64,000 nucleotides of DNA from Locusta migratoria. Taxonomy: Eukaryota > Arthropoda > Insecta > Orthoptera > Acrididae. The stretch's first letter is position 1. Each line of letters begins with the position of its first letter. The DNA lies in the NCBI GenBank assembly GCA_026315105.1, contig CM048745.1:279451247-279515246 (forward strand), in the 5' to 3' direction. Shown piece by piece: positions 1-11,211 of this stretch. The position numbers and the translations under genes were made by a program. The notes beneath the pieces were generated by a model. That model saw only the letters and a list, made by a program, of their open reading frames with translations. It made no database searches and was not told the origin of the DNA.

Positions 1-493
1 GCTTAACGTTTAAGAGCCAAAAAACCTCTAAATTTTCGGACTTTTTTCTGATTTTGGCTTATAACTCGTGAAGGGTGGTTTTTTTGACGAAAACCACTTG
101 CACCTTTATTAATGTAGATAAAATATTCTAAAAGTTAAGCCCAACCGCAGCTCTGTAAATACAATAGTTCCCGAGATATTGGACTTCAAAAATTGACTTA
201 TTTCTCAAAAAAGTTCAAATTTCCAATTTTAGTCATGTTTCGGCTAGAATATTGGCTCTAATGATCATCCCACCGGGAAAGTCATACGAAACAAAGTTAT
301 AGAGCAGTTATTTAGCTGAACGAAGTCCATAGGCCCAATAGATTTCTAGTTATCGTTAAAAAACGAAAAGTTGGAAAAATCGGATTATTCAATAAACTGA
401 CCCAGATGAATTGCAGCCCTCTTATCCAATATATTTTAAAGAAGAAGGAGGAATTACTCACTGGCGATGATTATTAACGCACTGTATATAAAT
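1..493 (+). repeat. Left inverted terminal repeat arm
   Basis: Reverse complement of about 2937-3447. Shared landmarks are the motif around GGAGGAATTACTCA at 446-461, matched by TGAGTAATTCCTCC near 2978-2992, and the outer GCTTAAC at 1-7, matched by GTTAAGC near 3440-3446. The arms differ by scattered substitutions and short indels. Confidence 0.8.
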
Positions 494-936
494 AAGTGTA
501 ATTTATGTATTAGTGCATACCAACATATTTGTGAAAGTAGATATTGCTGTAAAAACAACGAAAGCCTCTCTGTATGTGAGTATTTGTCAGCCATTAAGGG
601 ATTGGGACTTTCGTTTGTAGCGAGCCCTTTCGCTGTGCGAAGCAACCCCGCCCCCCCCCCCTCACTCCGAGTGGTGACCCAGCCGTTGTTGTCCTCCCTC
701 CCAAACTTCTTGTCTCTGAGGTCTTCCCCACTACACTCAGTTTGCCCCTAGTAACGGCTGTATTAGAATCTGTGAAGAACGTTTCAAACAAAACTCGTCT
801 AAATATCGATCGTGGTGGTGTTTTAAGTACTTTTTTTTTACAATATGTCGGAGCTACCCCTGTCGGATGTTTGTTTCGGGGTCGTTGAGAAGTGCTTGGA
901 GAGGGAATAGTGACAGTGAAAAAGCGTGGAATTTAG

Positions 937-2940
937 ATGCTGATAAAAGTGTGTCAGAAACGTAGGCTTGAAAGGATCATGAGGTTTTTGTGCAATTTAA
1001 ACGAATTGTCCCTACATGACGCATGCAGGAAGAGGTACACTGTAGAAAGTAATGTGAAAGCATCTGTCCAGCGAGGAGGAGATGTTTCATCTGCTCAGCC
1101 ATCGTCTTCGCGTGGGGAAAGGCTGAGAAGTGCGTCAGGTTCAAGGTGTCACATCATTGGAGATTTTTGTTTCCTTCGTGGTGAAAATTTCGAAAAACAG
1201 ATAAAATTGCCTGAATATGTAGGGGATGAACTCCATCAAGTGGAAATACTGGAAGTGAAAGAATCGATTGTGGAAAAAGCTAGGCAAGCTGGTGAATGGG
1301 GACAACAGATTCTTCAGCGTCTTCCATGTATAAGTGCACTTGTTACTGCTGAGGGTAAGTACCACAAACATTGCTACCTAAAATTGCACTCCTTGTCACG
1401 ATCTACTGGTGCATGAGATAAACGAGAGCGTCCGGAACATCCCCTCCTTATCGAGGGTATGGAGCGTACATAAGCATACCTTCCAGAAACAAGAGAGGAA
1501 AACCAATTTTCCATAAGTAACTTGATTGCAGAAAACTTCGCAGGTAATTACAAACCAGGTTGGTCCGTATCACAGCCCAGTCATGATGTTCACAGACATT
1601 GGACAAAACATTTTTTGAAAAGTGGTACAATCAAAGACTTAGCGCTCCTGCTGAAGAGCAGCTTAGAGTTGTCAGAGCTGCAGCAGAGATTATCCTGCAA
1701 GACGTTCGTTCCCAAACATTTGACACTACTCAATATCCCCCGTCAGAGACCTTTTTAAAAGATGAAAGGGTATCAGTTCCTGATTCTCTGCAACTGTTGC
1801 TTGAACAGATTATCCTGAGAAACAAACGTTCTTCTCTTGAACAATGGAAAAAGAAGTGCTTGGATTTGCTCATGGAATCATGGCTGCAATGAGGCCCAAA
1901 TCTTTCCTATCATCAATTCAAATAAGCTTTGGAACCTATTTGTATAGAAAATTGGTTCAAAGCACCTTGTTGAACTTTACCACAGTATGGGAATTTCTTG
2001 TACATATACGGAGGCTATGCGTTTTGAAAGTTCCGCTATCCTCCATGGAGAAGTGAACCAACTACTTGACAAAGGAGCTTTTATGCAGTTTGTGTTCGAC
2101 AATGCAGATGTAATTGTTAACACAATTGATTGAGGAAGTACGTTCCGTGAAATGGGTGGTATAATGATCATGACCCCTCACTCATCCGTTCAGCCAGACA
2201 AATACATACCATGTTTGAAGTCTACTTCTGCAGAGTCTATCAGGTCACACTGCCACACACATTAAACATTCTTCTATTGGAAAGAATTCGGCTTGTCAGC
2301 CATTTCAATTAACGAAGTGAAAATCGCTGAAGACATTTTGCCAGCTGGCCACAGTGGCTGAGAGGACTGAGGCGCCGCAGTCACGGTCTGCACGGCCACT
2401 ACGGTCGGTGGTTCGAATCCCCACCTCAGGCATGGATATTTGTGCTGTCCCTAGTATCAGTTAGTTCATAAGTAGTTTGTAAGTTAAGTCCCATAAGCTT
2501 TACAAACATTTGAACATTTTGCCAAAATCCCCATCCCTGCTGTGGTTGTTTGGAAAAGCAACTAACATGCCAGGCATCCCAGGATGGAATGGAGTCATGG
2601 ACCAAGTGACAGAAGATCTTCCTTACAAACGTTCAAAGATTGTATATCTCCATTTTATCCATGCTCCCCCAACCAACTAAGACACTGTTTTAACATCACT
2701 TTTGGAAGCCAGTAAAAGAAAAAGCATTTATGGTCAGGAAACATGTTTTGTGACCAACGACCAACAACTGTACCTGAAAGCCGGAGATATTGTGGAGAGC
2801 CACCAGCATCCTCAGCCATCAACATAGCTTGGAGGTTTTCACCTCATGTCATTCATGGGGGCCATTGGTGCCATAATGGCAGGAAGTGGACTCAAGGAAC
2901 TTCTCTGTTCAATATTTGCTGAAAACAGTATTGAAAAAAT
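937..2940 (+). pseudogene. Broken protein gene of the long-TIR transposon
   Basis: The coding sequence is spread over several frames: 937-1416 (159 codons, ending in a His/Cys-rich stretch KYHKHCYLKLH), 1599-1892, about 1990-2160, and about 2530-2940 after the SINE. I recall similar modules (a 'TIDG..TFREMGGI' patch near 2128-2165 and a 'GGFHLMSFMGAIGAIMAGSGL' type patch near 2830-2900) from unnamed repeat-encoded proteins of arthropods and cnidarians; that is memory, not a search. Function is unknown; it is probably the transposase or an accessory protein. Frameshifts, stops and the SINE at 2344-2513 make it a pseudogene. Confidence 0.55.
2344..2513 (+). mobile_element. tRNA-headed SINE, family A, copy 1
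   Basis: It starts with a tRNA-like head containing a box B-like GGTTCGAATCC near 2409 and ends with a conserved tail (CATAAGCTTTACAAACATTTG). It is flanked by an 11 bp target duplication, ACATTTTGCCA, at 2333-2343 and 2514-2524. Other copies of this family in the window are at 4499, 11731, 23837, 59631 and 62034. It interrupts the transposon gene around it, so it is the younger insertion. Confidence 0.88.
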
Positions 2941-3447
2941 CCTATTAGTATATAATGAATTAATAATCATCCTTAATGAGTAATTCCTCCTTCTTTAACG
3001 TGTATTGGATAAGAGGGCTGCAGTTCATCTGTGTCAGTTTATTGAATAATCCGATTTTTCCAACTTTTCGTTTTTTAACAATAACTAGAAATCTTTTGGG
3101 CCTATGTACTTCGTTCTGTACCTAGATTAAAGCTAAGTAACTGCTCTATAATTTTGTTTTGTATGCCTTTCTCCGTGGGATGATCATTAGAGCCAATATT
3201 CTAGCCGAAACATGACTAAAATTGGAAATTTGAACTTTTTGGAGAAATAAGTCAATTTTTGAAGTCCAATACCTCGGGAACTATTGGACTTACAGAGCAG
3301 CGTTTGGGCTTAAATTTTAAAATATTTTATCTACGTTAATAAAGGTGCGAGTGATGTTTCGTCAAAAAACCATATTTCACGAGTTATAAGCCAAAATCAG
3401 AAAAAAGTCCGAAAATTTCGAGGTTTTTTGCCTCTTAAAAGTTAAGC
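2937..3447 (-). repeat. Right inverted terminal repeat arm
   Basis: Inverted copy of 1-493. The sequence continues as 3448-3557, which may be further terminal sequence whose left partner would lie outside the window. Confidence 0.78.
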
Positions 3448-3569
3448 TAAAGGACTTCGAAGCTGCAAACTTGGTTTAATACTACTCTAATATGTCCTAA
3501 CAACATACCAAAAATTCAGCTTCCTGCAATTTTTTTTGGACCTAAACATACCTGGCGACTGGCCTATAT

Positions 3570-3827
3570 TATTAATGGTAGATTATCAAGTGTAATTTAT
3601 TTCCTAAGGCATCTCATTGATTGTGTACCCAGTAGTTATGTTACAAATTCCTGTTTTTCATTTTTTCAGAGCATAATAACATACAACATTATTTTTTGGG
3701 GGAACTCTAGTGGTGTGCATGATACCTTAATCTTGCAGAAGAAAGCAATTAGAATAATTACAGGCTCATCCATAAACCTCATGGCAAACTCAGTTCTGTG
3801 AACAGAAAATTCTAACTATAATTAACA

Positions 3828-3881
<54 letters not shown>

Positions 3882-4115
3882 CTATGATTAAATTTATACC
3901 AAAGAGAAATTACCTAAAGTAGAGCATAGAGAAAATGTACATTGCTACAGCACAAGAAACGATAAGTATATATACATCGCATACTACAGACTGTCAAAAT
4001 CTCCAAACAGTTATGAACTTGTAGAGCATAAATTATTTAATAACCTCCAACAGAACATACAAGATATACCAGAAGCCACATTCAAGCAAATGCTATATGA
4101 CTGGTTAATTGACCA
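3570..4115 (+). pseudogene. Jockey/CR1-like LINE, C-terminal part of ORF2, upstream half
   Basis: Translation gives a stretch typical of the end of a non-LTR reverse transcriptase ORF: a block like SIITYNIIFWGNSS near 3668-3710 and AIRIITGSS near 3748-3775, then, past a CA/TA microsatellite, SPNSYELVEHKLFNNLQ and MLYDWLID up to 4115. These match the usual tail of Jockey/CR1-type ORF2, downstream of the polymerase motifs. The coding sequence stops at a Ty3/gypsy insertion and resumes in the same frame at 9433. The 5' part is lost, as is usual for LINE copies. Confidence 0.7.
3825..3882. repeat. (AC)n(AT)n microsatellite
   Basis: About 35 bases of AC repeat run directly into about 22 bases of AT repeat. 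It lies inside the LINE C-terminal sequence. Confidence 0.95.
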
Positions 4116-4303
4116 TGTTGTGGCATAAAGTCAACGCCACACACCAGACGCACAAGAACGGTCGTGGAGAAGTCAGCGCATGACCGGCAGCCAATCACAC
4201 GTCGGCGCCACACATCCTGGAGCGAATAACCTAGAAGCACGCCCTCTACAAGCGGCTAGGCTGGGAAGGACGAAACACATGGTGACAAGGACTACAACGA
4301 ACC
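4116..4303 (+). repeat. 5' LTR of gypsy element, internally deleted
   Basis: It matches the 3' LTR (9013-9427) at both ends. Shared blocks are AGCCAATCACACG and CCTGGAGCGA near the start and GGAAGGACGAAACACATGG near the end. About 225 bases of the middle, including the AATAAA region of the other LTR, are missing. The exact right edge is uncertain by about 10 bases. Confidence 0.75.
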
Positions 4304-4498
4304 ACATTGCGACATGATGTTAAATTTCTACATTACATTGCACCAGTATTTTGCTTGTTACTTTATTACAGGTCTTGGCGATTCCAGTATATAATCTTTT
4401 GTGAATTTCTGTTGGAGGGATATGAATCAATTTTTATATATTTTTGCCTTGTTTCTACTTTTTGTTGTTTTTGCAAAATGTGTAACCCCACTAACACT

Positions 4499-4699
4499 TC
4501 AAAAACGTTCAAATGTTTGTAGAACTTATGGGACTTAACTACAGGGTCATTAGTCCCTAAACTTACAAACTACTTATGAACTAACTAAGACTATGAACGA
4601 CACAAATATCCATGCCCGATGGGCGATTCGAACCCCCGACCGTAGTGGCCGTGCAGACCGTGACTGGAGCGCCTCAGTCCCCTCGGCCACCACGGCCGG
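4499..4699 (-). mobile_element. SINE family A, copy 2 (in gypsy gag)
   Basis: Reverse-oriented copy with box B-like sequence reading GATTCGAACCCCCGACC on the plus strand near 4626. It has a perfect 12 bp target duplication, CCCACTAACACT, at 4487-4498 and 4700-4711. It lies just before the readable gag sequence. Confidence 0.88.
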
Positions 4700-4711
4700 C
4701 CCACTAACACT

Positions 4712-5593
4712 GCCACAGCCACTGCGCCGCAATTTCCTCCACTCGATGCTCAGCAATTGATGCAACTGTTTCTGTTTCAGAGTCAACAAATCGCATCATT
4801 GCTGTCAACCATGCAACAACTTCTACCTGCACTGCAGCAGCTACCACCTCCAGTAATTCCGCCTTTTCACCAGTATGACAAAGCACAAGAGGAATGGACA
4901 GAATGGTTGCAACAGTTTGAAGCCTACACCACAGTTCACAAGATACCAGGTACTGTTTTCCTGTTACTGTCTTTTTCCTGTCATGTGTAGGCCTCCCCCC
5001 ATTGTTCCGTCTTCCTGAACTTTTTTATGATTCAGTTATAGGAGCCCTCAAGTCTTATTATGAACAGCAAATCAATGTAGTGGCCGCTAGGTATAAGTTT
5101 TTCTGGTGTAGGGAAAGAGAAAACCAAACATACCGGCAGTGGATAACAGATCTTCAAGTTCTTACTAGATAGTGTAAATTTAAATGTTCATTTGGAACTT
5201 TGTATTCAGATGTGATGTTTCGTGACACTATTGTCTATAAAATTACTGATGTCCACCTTAGAGAGCAGATCCATCAAGTACAACAGATGTTGGAACAGTA
5301 TGACAAGGTACCCCAGCAGCGGAAAACTGATTCAATTCCACTGTCTATGTCACGCGCCGCCGAGTGCCAGGTCAGACAACATACACTTCCTTCTGCCCGC
5401 GCAAAGCATAAACAAGTTGATAGACTTGCCTAATAAGGAAGTGAAGTCTTGCCCAAAATGTTTATCGCGGCGCAAATGGCAGAACTGTCCATCCCGGTTA
5501 GCAAAATGCTATGCATGCGGCAAGAAAGATCATATACAAACAGTCTGCTTACAGCAAAAGAATCGAAATTTGCCCTCCCGTCCCAAACAGTGA
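4712..5593 (+). pseudogene. gypsy gag-like gene, frameshifted
   Basis: The encoded protein would be the structural nucleocapsid polyprotein of the retrotransposon particle. The first part (4757-4990) is Gln/Pro-rich followed by a gag-type segment with WTEWLQQFEAY. A second frame (5222-5593) ends in a Cys/His-rich nucleocapsid region with a CCHC zinc knuckle, C-YA-C-GKKD-H-IQTV-C, near 5510-5555, preceded by a CPKC pair. At least one frameshift and an in-frame stop near 5169 separate the parts. It lies directly upstream of the protease, as expected. Confidence 0.72.
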
Positions 5594-5715
5594 CAAGACA
5601 TTACTTATTCCATAAATGCAGTATTTACAAAACCTGTGGCTGCCCTCGTAACATCAAGGACATAGAAATAGCATAAGTTTTTCGCCAGGCCAGAAAAATG
5701 TACGTCAGTCTGTGA

Positions 5716-6228
5716 GTGAATGACATTTCTATAAAATTTCATCTAGACACAGGTGTATCAGCCACATTACTCAATGACAAAACTTATGAACAGATACGTT
5801 CGCCGCGCATATCTCGCGCTATAACAACGTTAACAGTGTACTATGGCAATGAACTTCCTGTACTAGGACAGTTTTCACTACCTGCAGAATACCGTTCGCA
5901 AATGGACACAGTGACATTTCAATTGCTTCAGTCTTATGAAGGAGAGAATATTTTTGGTATAGGTTCTTTTGATCTTTTTGGGTTTACTGTGCAAGACAGT
6001 GTTTTAGTTGTGAACACCTTTGATGCTAAAGGCAGTGTAGACAGGTCGCTGAAACACTTTCCGGATTTATTTTCTGCAGGACTAGGAAAAGCTATGGATT
6101 TTGCTGCACACATTACTCTCAAGGAAAATGCCAAACCAAAATTTTGCAAAGCTCGTAATGTACTGATCGCTTTATGCGAGAAAGCAGCACATGAACTTCG
6201 CACATTGCAAAAAAAATGGTGCAATTGA
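5716..6228 (+). pseudogene. gypsy pol: aspartic protease and linker
   Basis: An open frame of 170 codons starts with the retroviral-type aspartic protease signature, FHLDTGVSATLL, with catalytic Asp in DTG at about residue 11. The later part (near 6050-6200) is the leader of the reverse transcriptase domain. The frame ends at 6228, and the polymerase core resumes in another frame from about 6191, so there is a frameshift inside pol. This is a retrotransposon protein, not a host protease. Confidence 0.75.
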
Positions 6229-7450
6229 ACCAGTAAAAGCTAGCCAGTGGGCGACTCGGCTTGTTATTTTGCAAAAGCCCTCAGGTAGCATTCGCATTTG
6301 TGTTCATTTCAAGGCAGTGAATATACAAACAGTTGTAGACAGCTATCCTTTGCCAAGACCAGAAGATTTAATGGACAGATTAGGTTCAGGAAAATATATC
6401 TCAAAAATAGATTTGCGCAATGCTTACCTTCATCTGCCACTCGACGAAGAATCAAGGAAAACTTATGGTATCAATACTCATCTTGGTATGTTTAAATATT
6501 TGCGTCTACCGTTTGGCAGTGGTTCCGCTCCCGCAATTTTTCAAAGATATTTGGAACAGCTTACAGCTCAGGTGCCTTGTTGTTCAAACTACTTGGACGA
6601 CTTAGTTGTGTCAGGCCGTACCCCCAGAAGTAAATATTGCACATTTGAGAAAATTATTTCAAGTTTTGTCAGATGCAGATCTCAAGTGTCGCTTATATAA
6701 GTGTGTCTTTTTCAAACCAGAATTGCATTATCTAGGACACGTGATAAATAGTAACGGTGTGGACCCTATGCGATCACATTTGCTTGCCATTCGCGACCTG
6801 CCAGCACCAATAGATGTGAAAGAATTACAGTCGGTCTTGGGAAAGTTAACTTACTATATTACGTTTATTCAAAACGCAGCACAAATTGCAGCCCCTTTGC
6901 ATCGGCTACGCTGTAAAAATGTTCGTTTTGTTTGGACAGAAAAATGCCAATGTGCATTTCAACAGTTAAAAAATTACATTGATCAGTGTTCGCTGTTTGG
7001 TGCACTTCGATCCAGAAAAGTCAGTTCTTTTGCAACTTTACTCGTCAGCGTATGGTATAGGTGCAGTGCTGTCACATAGACATGGGGACCGTTCGATAGC
7101 GTTTGCATCCAGACTTTTGACAGACACATAATTCCATTATTCTCAAATTGAGAAGGAAGCTTTAGCTGTAGTGTATGGTGTCACAAAATTCCATCACTAA
7201 GTTATCTGTATGGGAGAAAATTTTATTTATTCACTGACCACAAGCCTTTGCAGTCATTATTTCATCCAGCCAAGCCCATTCCTACTCGCACGGCAAACAA
7301 ATTGCTATGCTGGGCATTGCTCTTATCACAGAATCAGTATGAGACTGTATACAAGCCCACAACTCGCCATGAAATTCCGACGCAATTTTCTGTCTTCCGA
7401 TTGGCCCTGATAAAGACTTTGACGCTTCTGAGACGTCTTGTTGTCAGATA
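6191..7450 (+). pseudogene. gypsy pol: reverse transcriptase and RNase H
   Basis: The polymerase fingers and palm are readable at 6191-6700: a segment with YPLPRPEDLM, the motif A block SKIDLRNAYLHLPL near 6402, LPFGSGSAPAIFQR near 6510, and the catalytic YLDDLVV near 6590. The frame shifts near 6606 and continues to 7079 with the thumb/connection region (YLGHVINSNGV). RNase H sequence follows at 7010-7330 in broken frames, including EKEALAVVYGV and TDHKPLQ patches. Stops and shifts inactivate it. The YLDD box is intact. Confidence 0.8.
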
Positions 7451-7479
7451 GATGCACAGGAAGATAGTTTGTTGCAATA

Positions 7480-8530
7480 CCTCCCATTGGACTACAGGAA
7501 AATTGCTCGACCCACTGAAACAGACCCAGATTTACGAATTTTGCTGCGCTACATTCGCACAGAATGGCATCACTCACAACGTGACACTGAAAATTCGCTA
7601 TTGCGTCGCTGTTTTGCTAGAAGAAATGAACTTTCAGTACATAGAGGTGTCATTCTAGTTTCAAATGACGGTGGACAATCGCGTGTGTTGATCCAGTGAT
7701 GTCTGCAGAAAGACGTATTGAACTTACTTCACAAAGAACATTGGGGAATGGTACGCACTAAGCAGTTAGCATGACGACACTGTAATTGGCAGGGTATGAA
7801 CGCCCAAATAGAACAGATGATGTACAGTGTTCAGTCTGTGCTACCAACCAGCCCTCCCCACCTCAGAATTTTTTTGCATGGCGCAAAGCAAATTCACCAT
7901 GGCAACGAGTGCATATTGACTAGCTGGTCCCTTCTGGAACACTAAGTGGCTTATTGTGGTTGATGATTTTATTGGTTACCCATTTGCAGTGCCCATTTCC
8001 TCTGCAACTTCTATTAGCATGATTAGGCCATTGTCTTCATTTCTTTGTCTGGAAGGTCTCCCTGAACTGATAGTCTCTGACAACGGCCCTCAGTTCACAT
8101 CACACGAATTTCGCTCCTTTTGTGCATGCAGTGGAATCAAGCATCTCACCAGTGCACCGTTTCACCACAGTCAAACGTCGCTGCAGAACACTTCGTCCGG
8201 ACATTTAAACAAAAGATGTCGAAACTCCGTTCAGCGCAGTCATGGTAGGCAGCTTTGCAACTGTTCTTCGCTTCCTACCTCTTACATAGGCGAGAAAGGT
8301 CATCACTGGCCGAAATTCTGCATGTCTGCGACCACCCTACACTGCTCCATTTGCAACACCCACCGCGTCGCCCAGAGCAGCAGCCGACGACACTTAAGTA
8401 TCGCATTGTTCCGCGTAACCCAATCTTTGACAGAGTTTTCAGTGGTCGCAGGCGATAGGAGTGGGGAGAAATCGTCAAGTCTTTTGGTGCTTGTGTGTTT
8501 GAAATTTCAGGACCTGATGGACTAGTACGC
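7480..8530 (+). pseudogene. gypsy pol: integrase
   Basis: The integrase zinc-binding region is degraded around 7700-7860. The catalytic core is readable from 7956: VDDFIGYPFAVP and then IVSDNGPQFTSHEF near 8068, which contain two of the three acidic residues. The expected third acidic residue lies in a different frame near 8180, so a frameshift splits the core. The C-terminal region continues to about 8530 and then a proline-rich tail. It would insert retrotransposon cDNA into the genome, but this copy cannot be functional. Confidence 0.75.
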
Positions 8531-9012
8531 TGGCACCGAAACCAAATTCGCCCTTGTTGTGTATCCTGTGATCCTTCTGCGTTTCTTTCAGAAGATTAGC
8601 ACAACTCGCAGACCGTGCGGCCTCCGCCACACAAGTGTCCTCGTCAGCCACCCCTGCAGCAGATCACAGCACCGCGTCCCAAATTCATGGAGACGGAACC
8701 CTCGCTGCCTCCGCCTCCACTCAACATATGCTGGATTTGGACCAACATGCTATGCATCATCCGATGCTGAAGTCGCCACCAACGTCACCCTCTCCGTCAT
8801 CATCTGGTCTCCATGTCATGGACATGGACCCTTTGGAGGTTATCCCGGAGGATGTTCCCTCGCGAGCTCAGGCCGGGTAGTGGGGCCCAGCTGGCATTCT
8901 ACCATCCTCTGCAGTTACAGACTCCTGTCCATCACTAAGTCCACGAGTCTGCCTCCTCCCCCGTTGTCGAGCTCCCTACACAACAACGGTTCGGCGCTTT
9001 GAGGGGGTGGGA

Positions 9013-9427
9013 CTTTGTGGTGTAAAGTCAGTGCACGAGAACGATCATGGAGAAGGCAGTGGATGACCAGCAGCCAATCACACGCCAGAGCTGCGCATCC
9101 TGGAGCGAGTAACCTAGAAGAGCGCCCTGTAAAAGCAGCTATATCTAGGCCGACATGCATCTGGAAGAGCCATCTGAGCTCTGCTCCGAAATAGGCAGTC
9201 ACTAGTACTCAGTGCAGCTAGCATCAAGGAAGAAGACGCCACCGCGAGAAGAGAAGAACAGATGGACTTTGAGTATTGTAAAAAAGTTCAGTAAATAAAA
9301 CTTCTATTACTAATCAGTACAGCTGTATTAGATGTCAACGCATTCCAAGCGCCCTGATAGTACCTTTCCTGGAAGACACGTCAGGAAGGACGAAACACAT
9401 GGCGATGAGGCTGACCAGGATCTAACA
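9013..9427 (+). repeat. 3' LTR of gypsy element
   Basis: About 415 bases. It is preceded by a purine-rich tract (GAGGGGGTGGGA, 9001-9012) that fits the polypurine tract priming plus-strand DNA. It contains AATAAA at about 9294 and ends GGATCTAACA directly before the GACCA target duplication. The first two bases appear mutated relative to the TG of the 5' LTR. Confidence 0.8.
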
Positions 9428-9432
9428 GACCA

Positions 9433-9600
9433 CCCATTCTATGATACAACAGAATTTAGCAACTGTAAAATAGGAATGTAATGCTGTGTTATATTATCAA
9501 TGTATTATATTATGTATTTGGCATTATCAACTGCCATAACTGTATTGTATTAAGTATTTGACATAATGGCCTAACAACAATAAAATTATTATTATTATAA
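9433..9600 (+). mobile_element. Jockey/CR1-like LINE 3' end, downstream half
   Basis: This continues the reading frame broken at 4115, giving a stop codon at 9479-9481, then an AT-rich 3' UTR ending in an (ATT)n-like tail near 9585-9600. Together with 3570-4115 it forms one LINE copy into which the gypsy element jumped. Confidence 0.75.
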
Positions 9601-9720
9601 TGTCTTCTTCTGACATCTCTGGCATTTGTGCCTGGTAGGCGCTGGTACTTGCAGGTGTCACTTTGTAATATTGTATACATTTTTGACACGATTTGCTTCA
9701 GCATGTTTTCTGGCAGTTGA

Positions 9721-9724
<4 letters not shown>

Positions 9725-9761
<37 letters not shown>
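9725..9761 (-). repeat. Poly(T) tract, 3' poly(A) of a minus-strand LINE
   Basis: An uninterrupted run of about 37 T. It abuts the 3' end of the minus-strand LINE at 9762-11000 and reads as that element's poly(A) tail. Confidence 0.9.
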
Positions 9762-9762
<1 letters not shown>

Positions 9763-11000
9763 GCTTCTGAGTGTTAACTCAATGTGGGCATCTACAACAC
9801 ACAGTGGAAATTTACATATACTTAAATAAACAGACAAAACAGAAATACATTTTGTCAAAATGGAAAGTGGAAACAAAGCGATAACTGCATTGCATTACAA
9901 TTTAAATACTGTTGGAACATTTTCACATATTCACAAGCAAAACCTTATATTACCAACACACTTGATGCTTATAGATTGTATACAGTGATCTTAATAAACT
10001 TAACTATGATTTTATTTACACGAATGTCTTTTGTAAACAAAAGGGAAGAAGCTGACTGGGGAAGGGGATATCCCATCTTCACCAATGTCTGCAGGAAGTT
10101 CAAACACTCTCGGTCAAATTTGGGGCACCTGAACAAGATGTGGTTGACATCAGCTTCCGTTTCAGAATCACACTCACATGCCGCCGAATCGTAGGCGTTG
10201 ATCCGATGTAGATGTTTTGGATAAGAGGCGTGATTGAAACGAACACGAATAATGGTAGCAATCGCGGATCGGTTCAGATGAGTCCTCGTAAACCATGGTT
10301 GCGTAGATATCCGAGGTTTCAGCACAGTGTAGGAAGCGCCTTTCGTTTCTTGGGAAACTTTCCACATCTGTTGCCACTGTTGTTTGGCGTATTCCTTGAC
10401 CGCAGATAAGAAGTCTGTGTATGGTAGTTGTAGGTCCAAGACAGTGCCTAAGGATGCCGCTTGTTTAGCCAATGCATCAACTTCCTCATTATAGCAGATA
10501 TCAGCGTGAGAAGGCACCCACAGTAAATTAACTGTCAATCCCATATTTGTACAGCGAATATATGCCGAAATCACATCCAGAATATAGCTGCTTTTTTTTT
10601 TTTTTGTTCCATCTCCGGTGTTCTAGGGTTTGAAGGACACTTTGAGAGTCAGACACAATATTTTCGGGAAGGAAATGGTAGAAACAAACCTAAGTGCTTC
10701 CAGAATTGCCAGTGTCTCCGCCGTAAATATAGAGGTATTCGTTGGCAGTTTGAAGGATCTCAGAATCTGAATCTAAGGGCAGAAGAAGGCACATCCAGTA
10801 CACTCTTCTTGTGGAATTTTGGACCCATCTGTATATACACAAAGAAAGTCAGGCCACTGTTCTGCAACGAGGCGACTGAATCTGTTATTAACAATGTTAC
10901 TTCCTAAGCAAGTCATATTAAAATAGAAGCCTGGAATCTGGCAGCCAAGTGTTTGTAGATCGTATTCAAAAGGAGGCGGATACGGTGAACAACACACAGG
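9762..11000 (-). pseudogene. I-type LINE, 3' end of ORF2 with RNase H
   Basis: Minus-strand coding sequence. 10773-10997 ends in VYTDGSKIPQEECTGCAFF, the start of an RNase H domain with its first catalytic Asp; the middle near 10600-10740 is frameshifted. 9969-10574 (201 codons) starts with LLWVPSHADICYNEEVDALA, the end of RNase H, and continues to a Cys/His cluster, CECDSETEADVNHILFRC, typical of the C-terminus of I/R1-type ORF2. A 3' UTR and poly(A) follow. The reverse transcriptase and endonuclease are missing, so the copy is 5' truncated. RNase H within ORF2 supports the I group. Confidence 0.8.
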
Positions 11001-11211
11001 AATGTATCATAAGAGACCAACGGCCGAGTGCACCAACCTCGGTCAAAAGTTAATCGCGGTCAAGTCCGCATTTAACCGTGATCAACTCAAGTTTCTGGTG
11101 CACCGACACCGATCAAAGTTAAACGAGGGAGTTGATCGCGGTTAAATTTGATCGCGGCTGACGACCGGTTTTGTAGAGATGATCAGGGTCATATGAGTGT
11201 GCATTATCAAG

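Larger units (their letters stand above)
1..3447. mobile_element. DNA transposon with ~490 bp inverted terminal repeats, defective
   Basis: The sequence from 1 to about 493 recurs as its reverse complement at about 2937-3447, with small differences throughout, so the element is bounded by very long inverted repeats. The left arm starts at the window edge and may continue outside it; the right arm may run on towards 3557. Between the arms lies a broken protein-coding region (937-2940) with a SINE in it. The long arms and the single central gene fit a cut-and-paste DNA transposon. I cannot assign a superfamily from sequence alone. No target duplication can be checked because the left flank is missing. 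Confidence 0.75.
4116..9427 (+). mobile_element. Ty3/gypsy LTR retrotransposon, degenerate
   Basis: LTR-bounded element in the order LTR, gag, protease, reverse transcriptase, RNase H, integrase, LTR, the usual Ty3/gypsy order. It starts with TG at 4116, ends with CA at 9427, and sits in a 5 bp target duplication GACCA (4111-4115 and 9428-9432). The host sequence is a LINE whose frame continues across the empty site. All coding parts carry frameshifts or stops, the left LTR has an internal deletion and a SINE has inserted in the gag leader. I saw no convincing envelope gene: 8530-9010 is proline-rich pol tail. It is not active in this form. Confidence 0.88.

Noticed and set aside
8559..9002. 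Envelope-like gene at the 3' end of the gypsy element
   Set aside because: Proline-rich low-complexity text with no signal peptide, membrane segment or fusion motif.
9658..9876. Lys-rich short protein
   Set aside because: Translation of a poly(A/T) tract.
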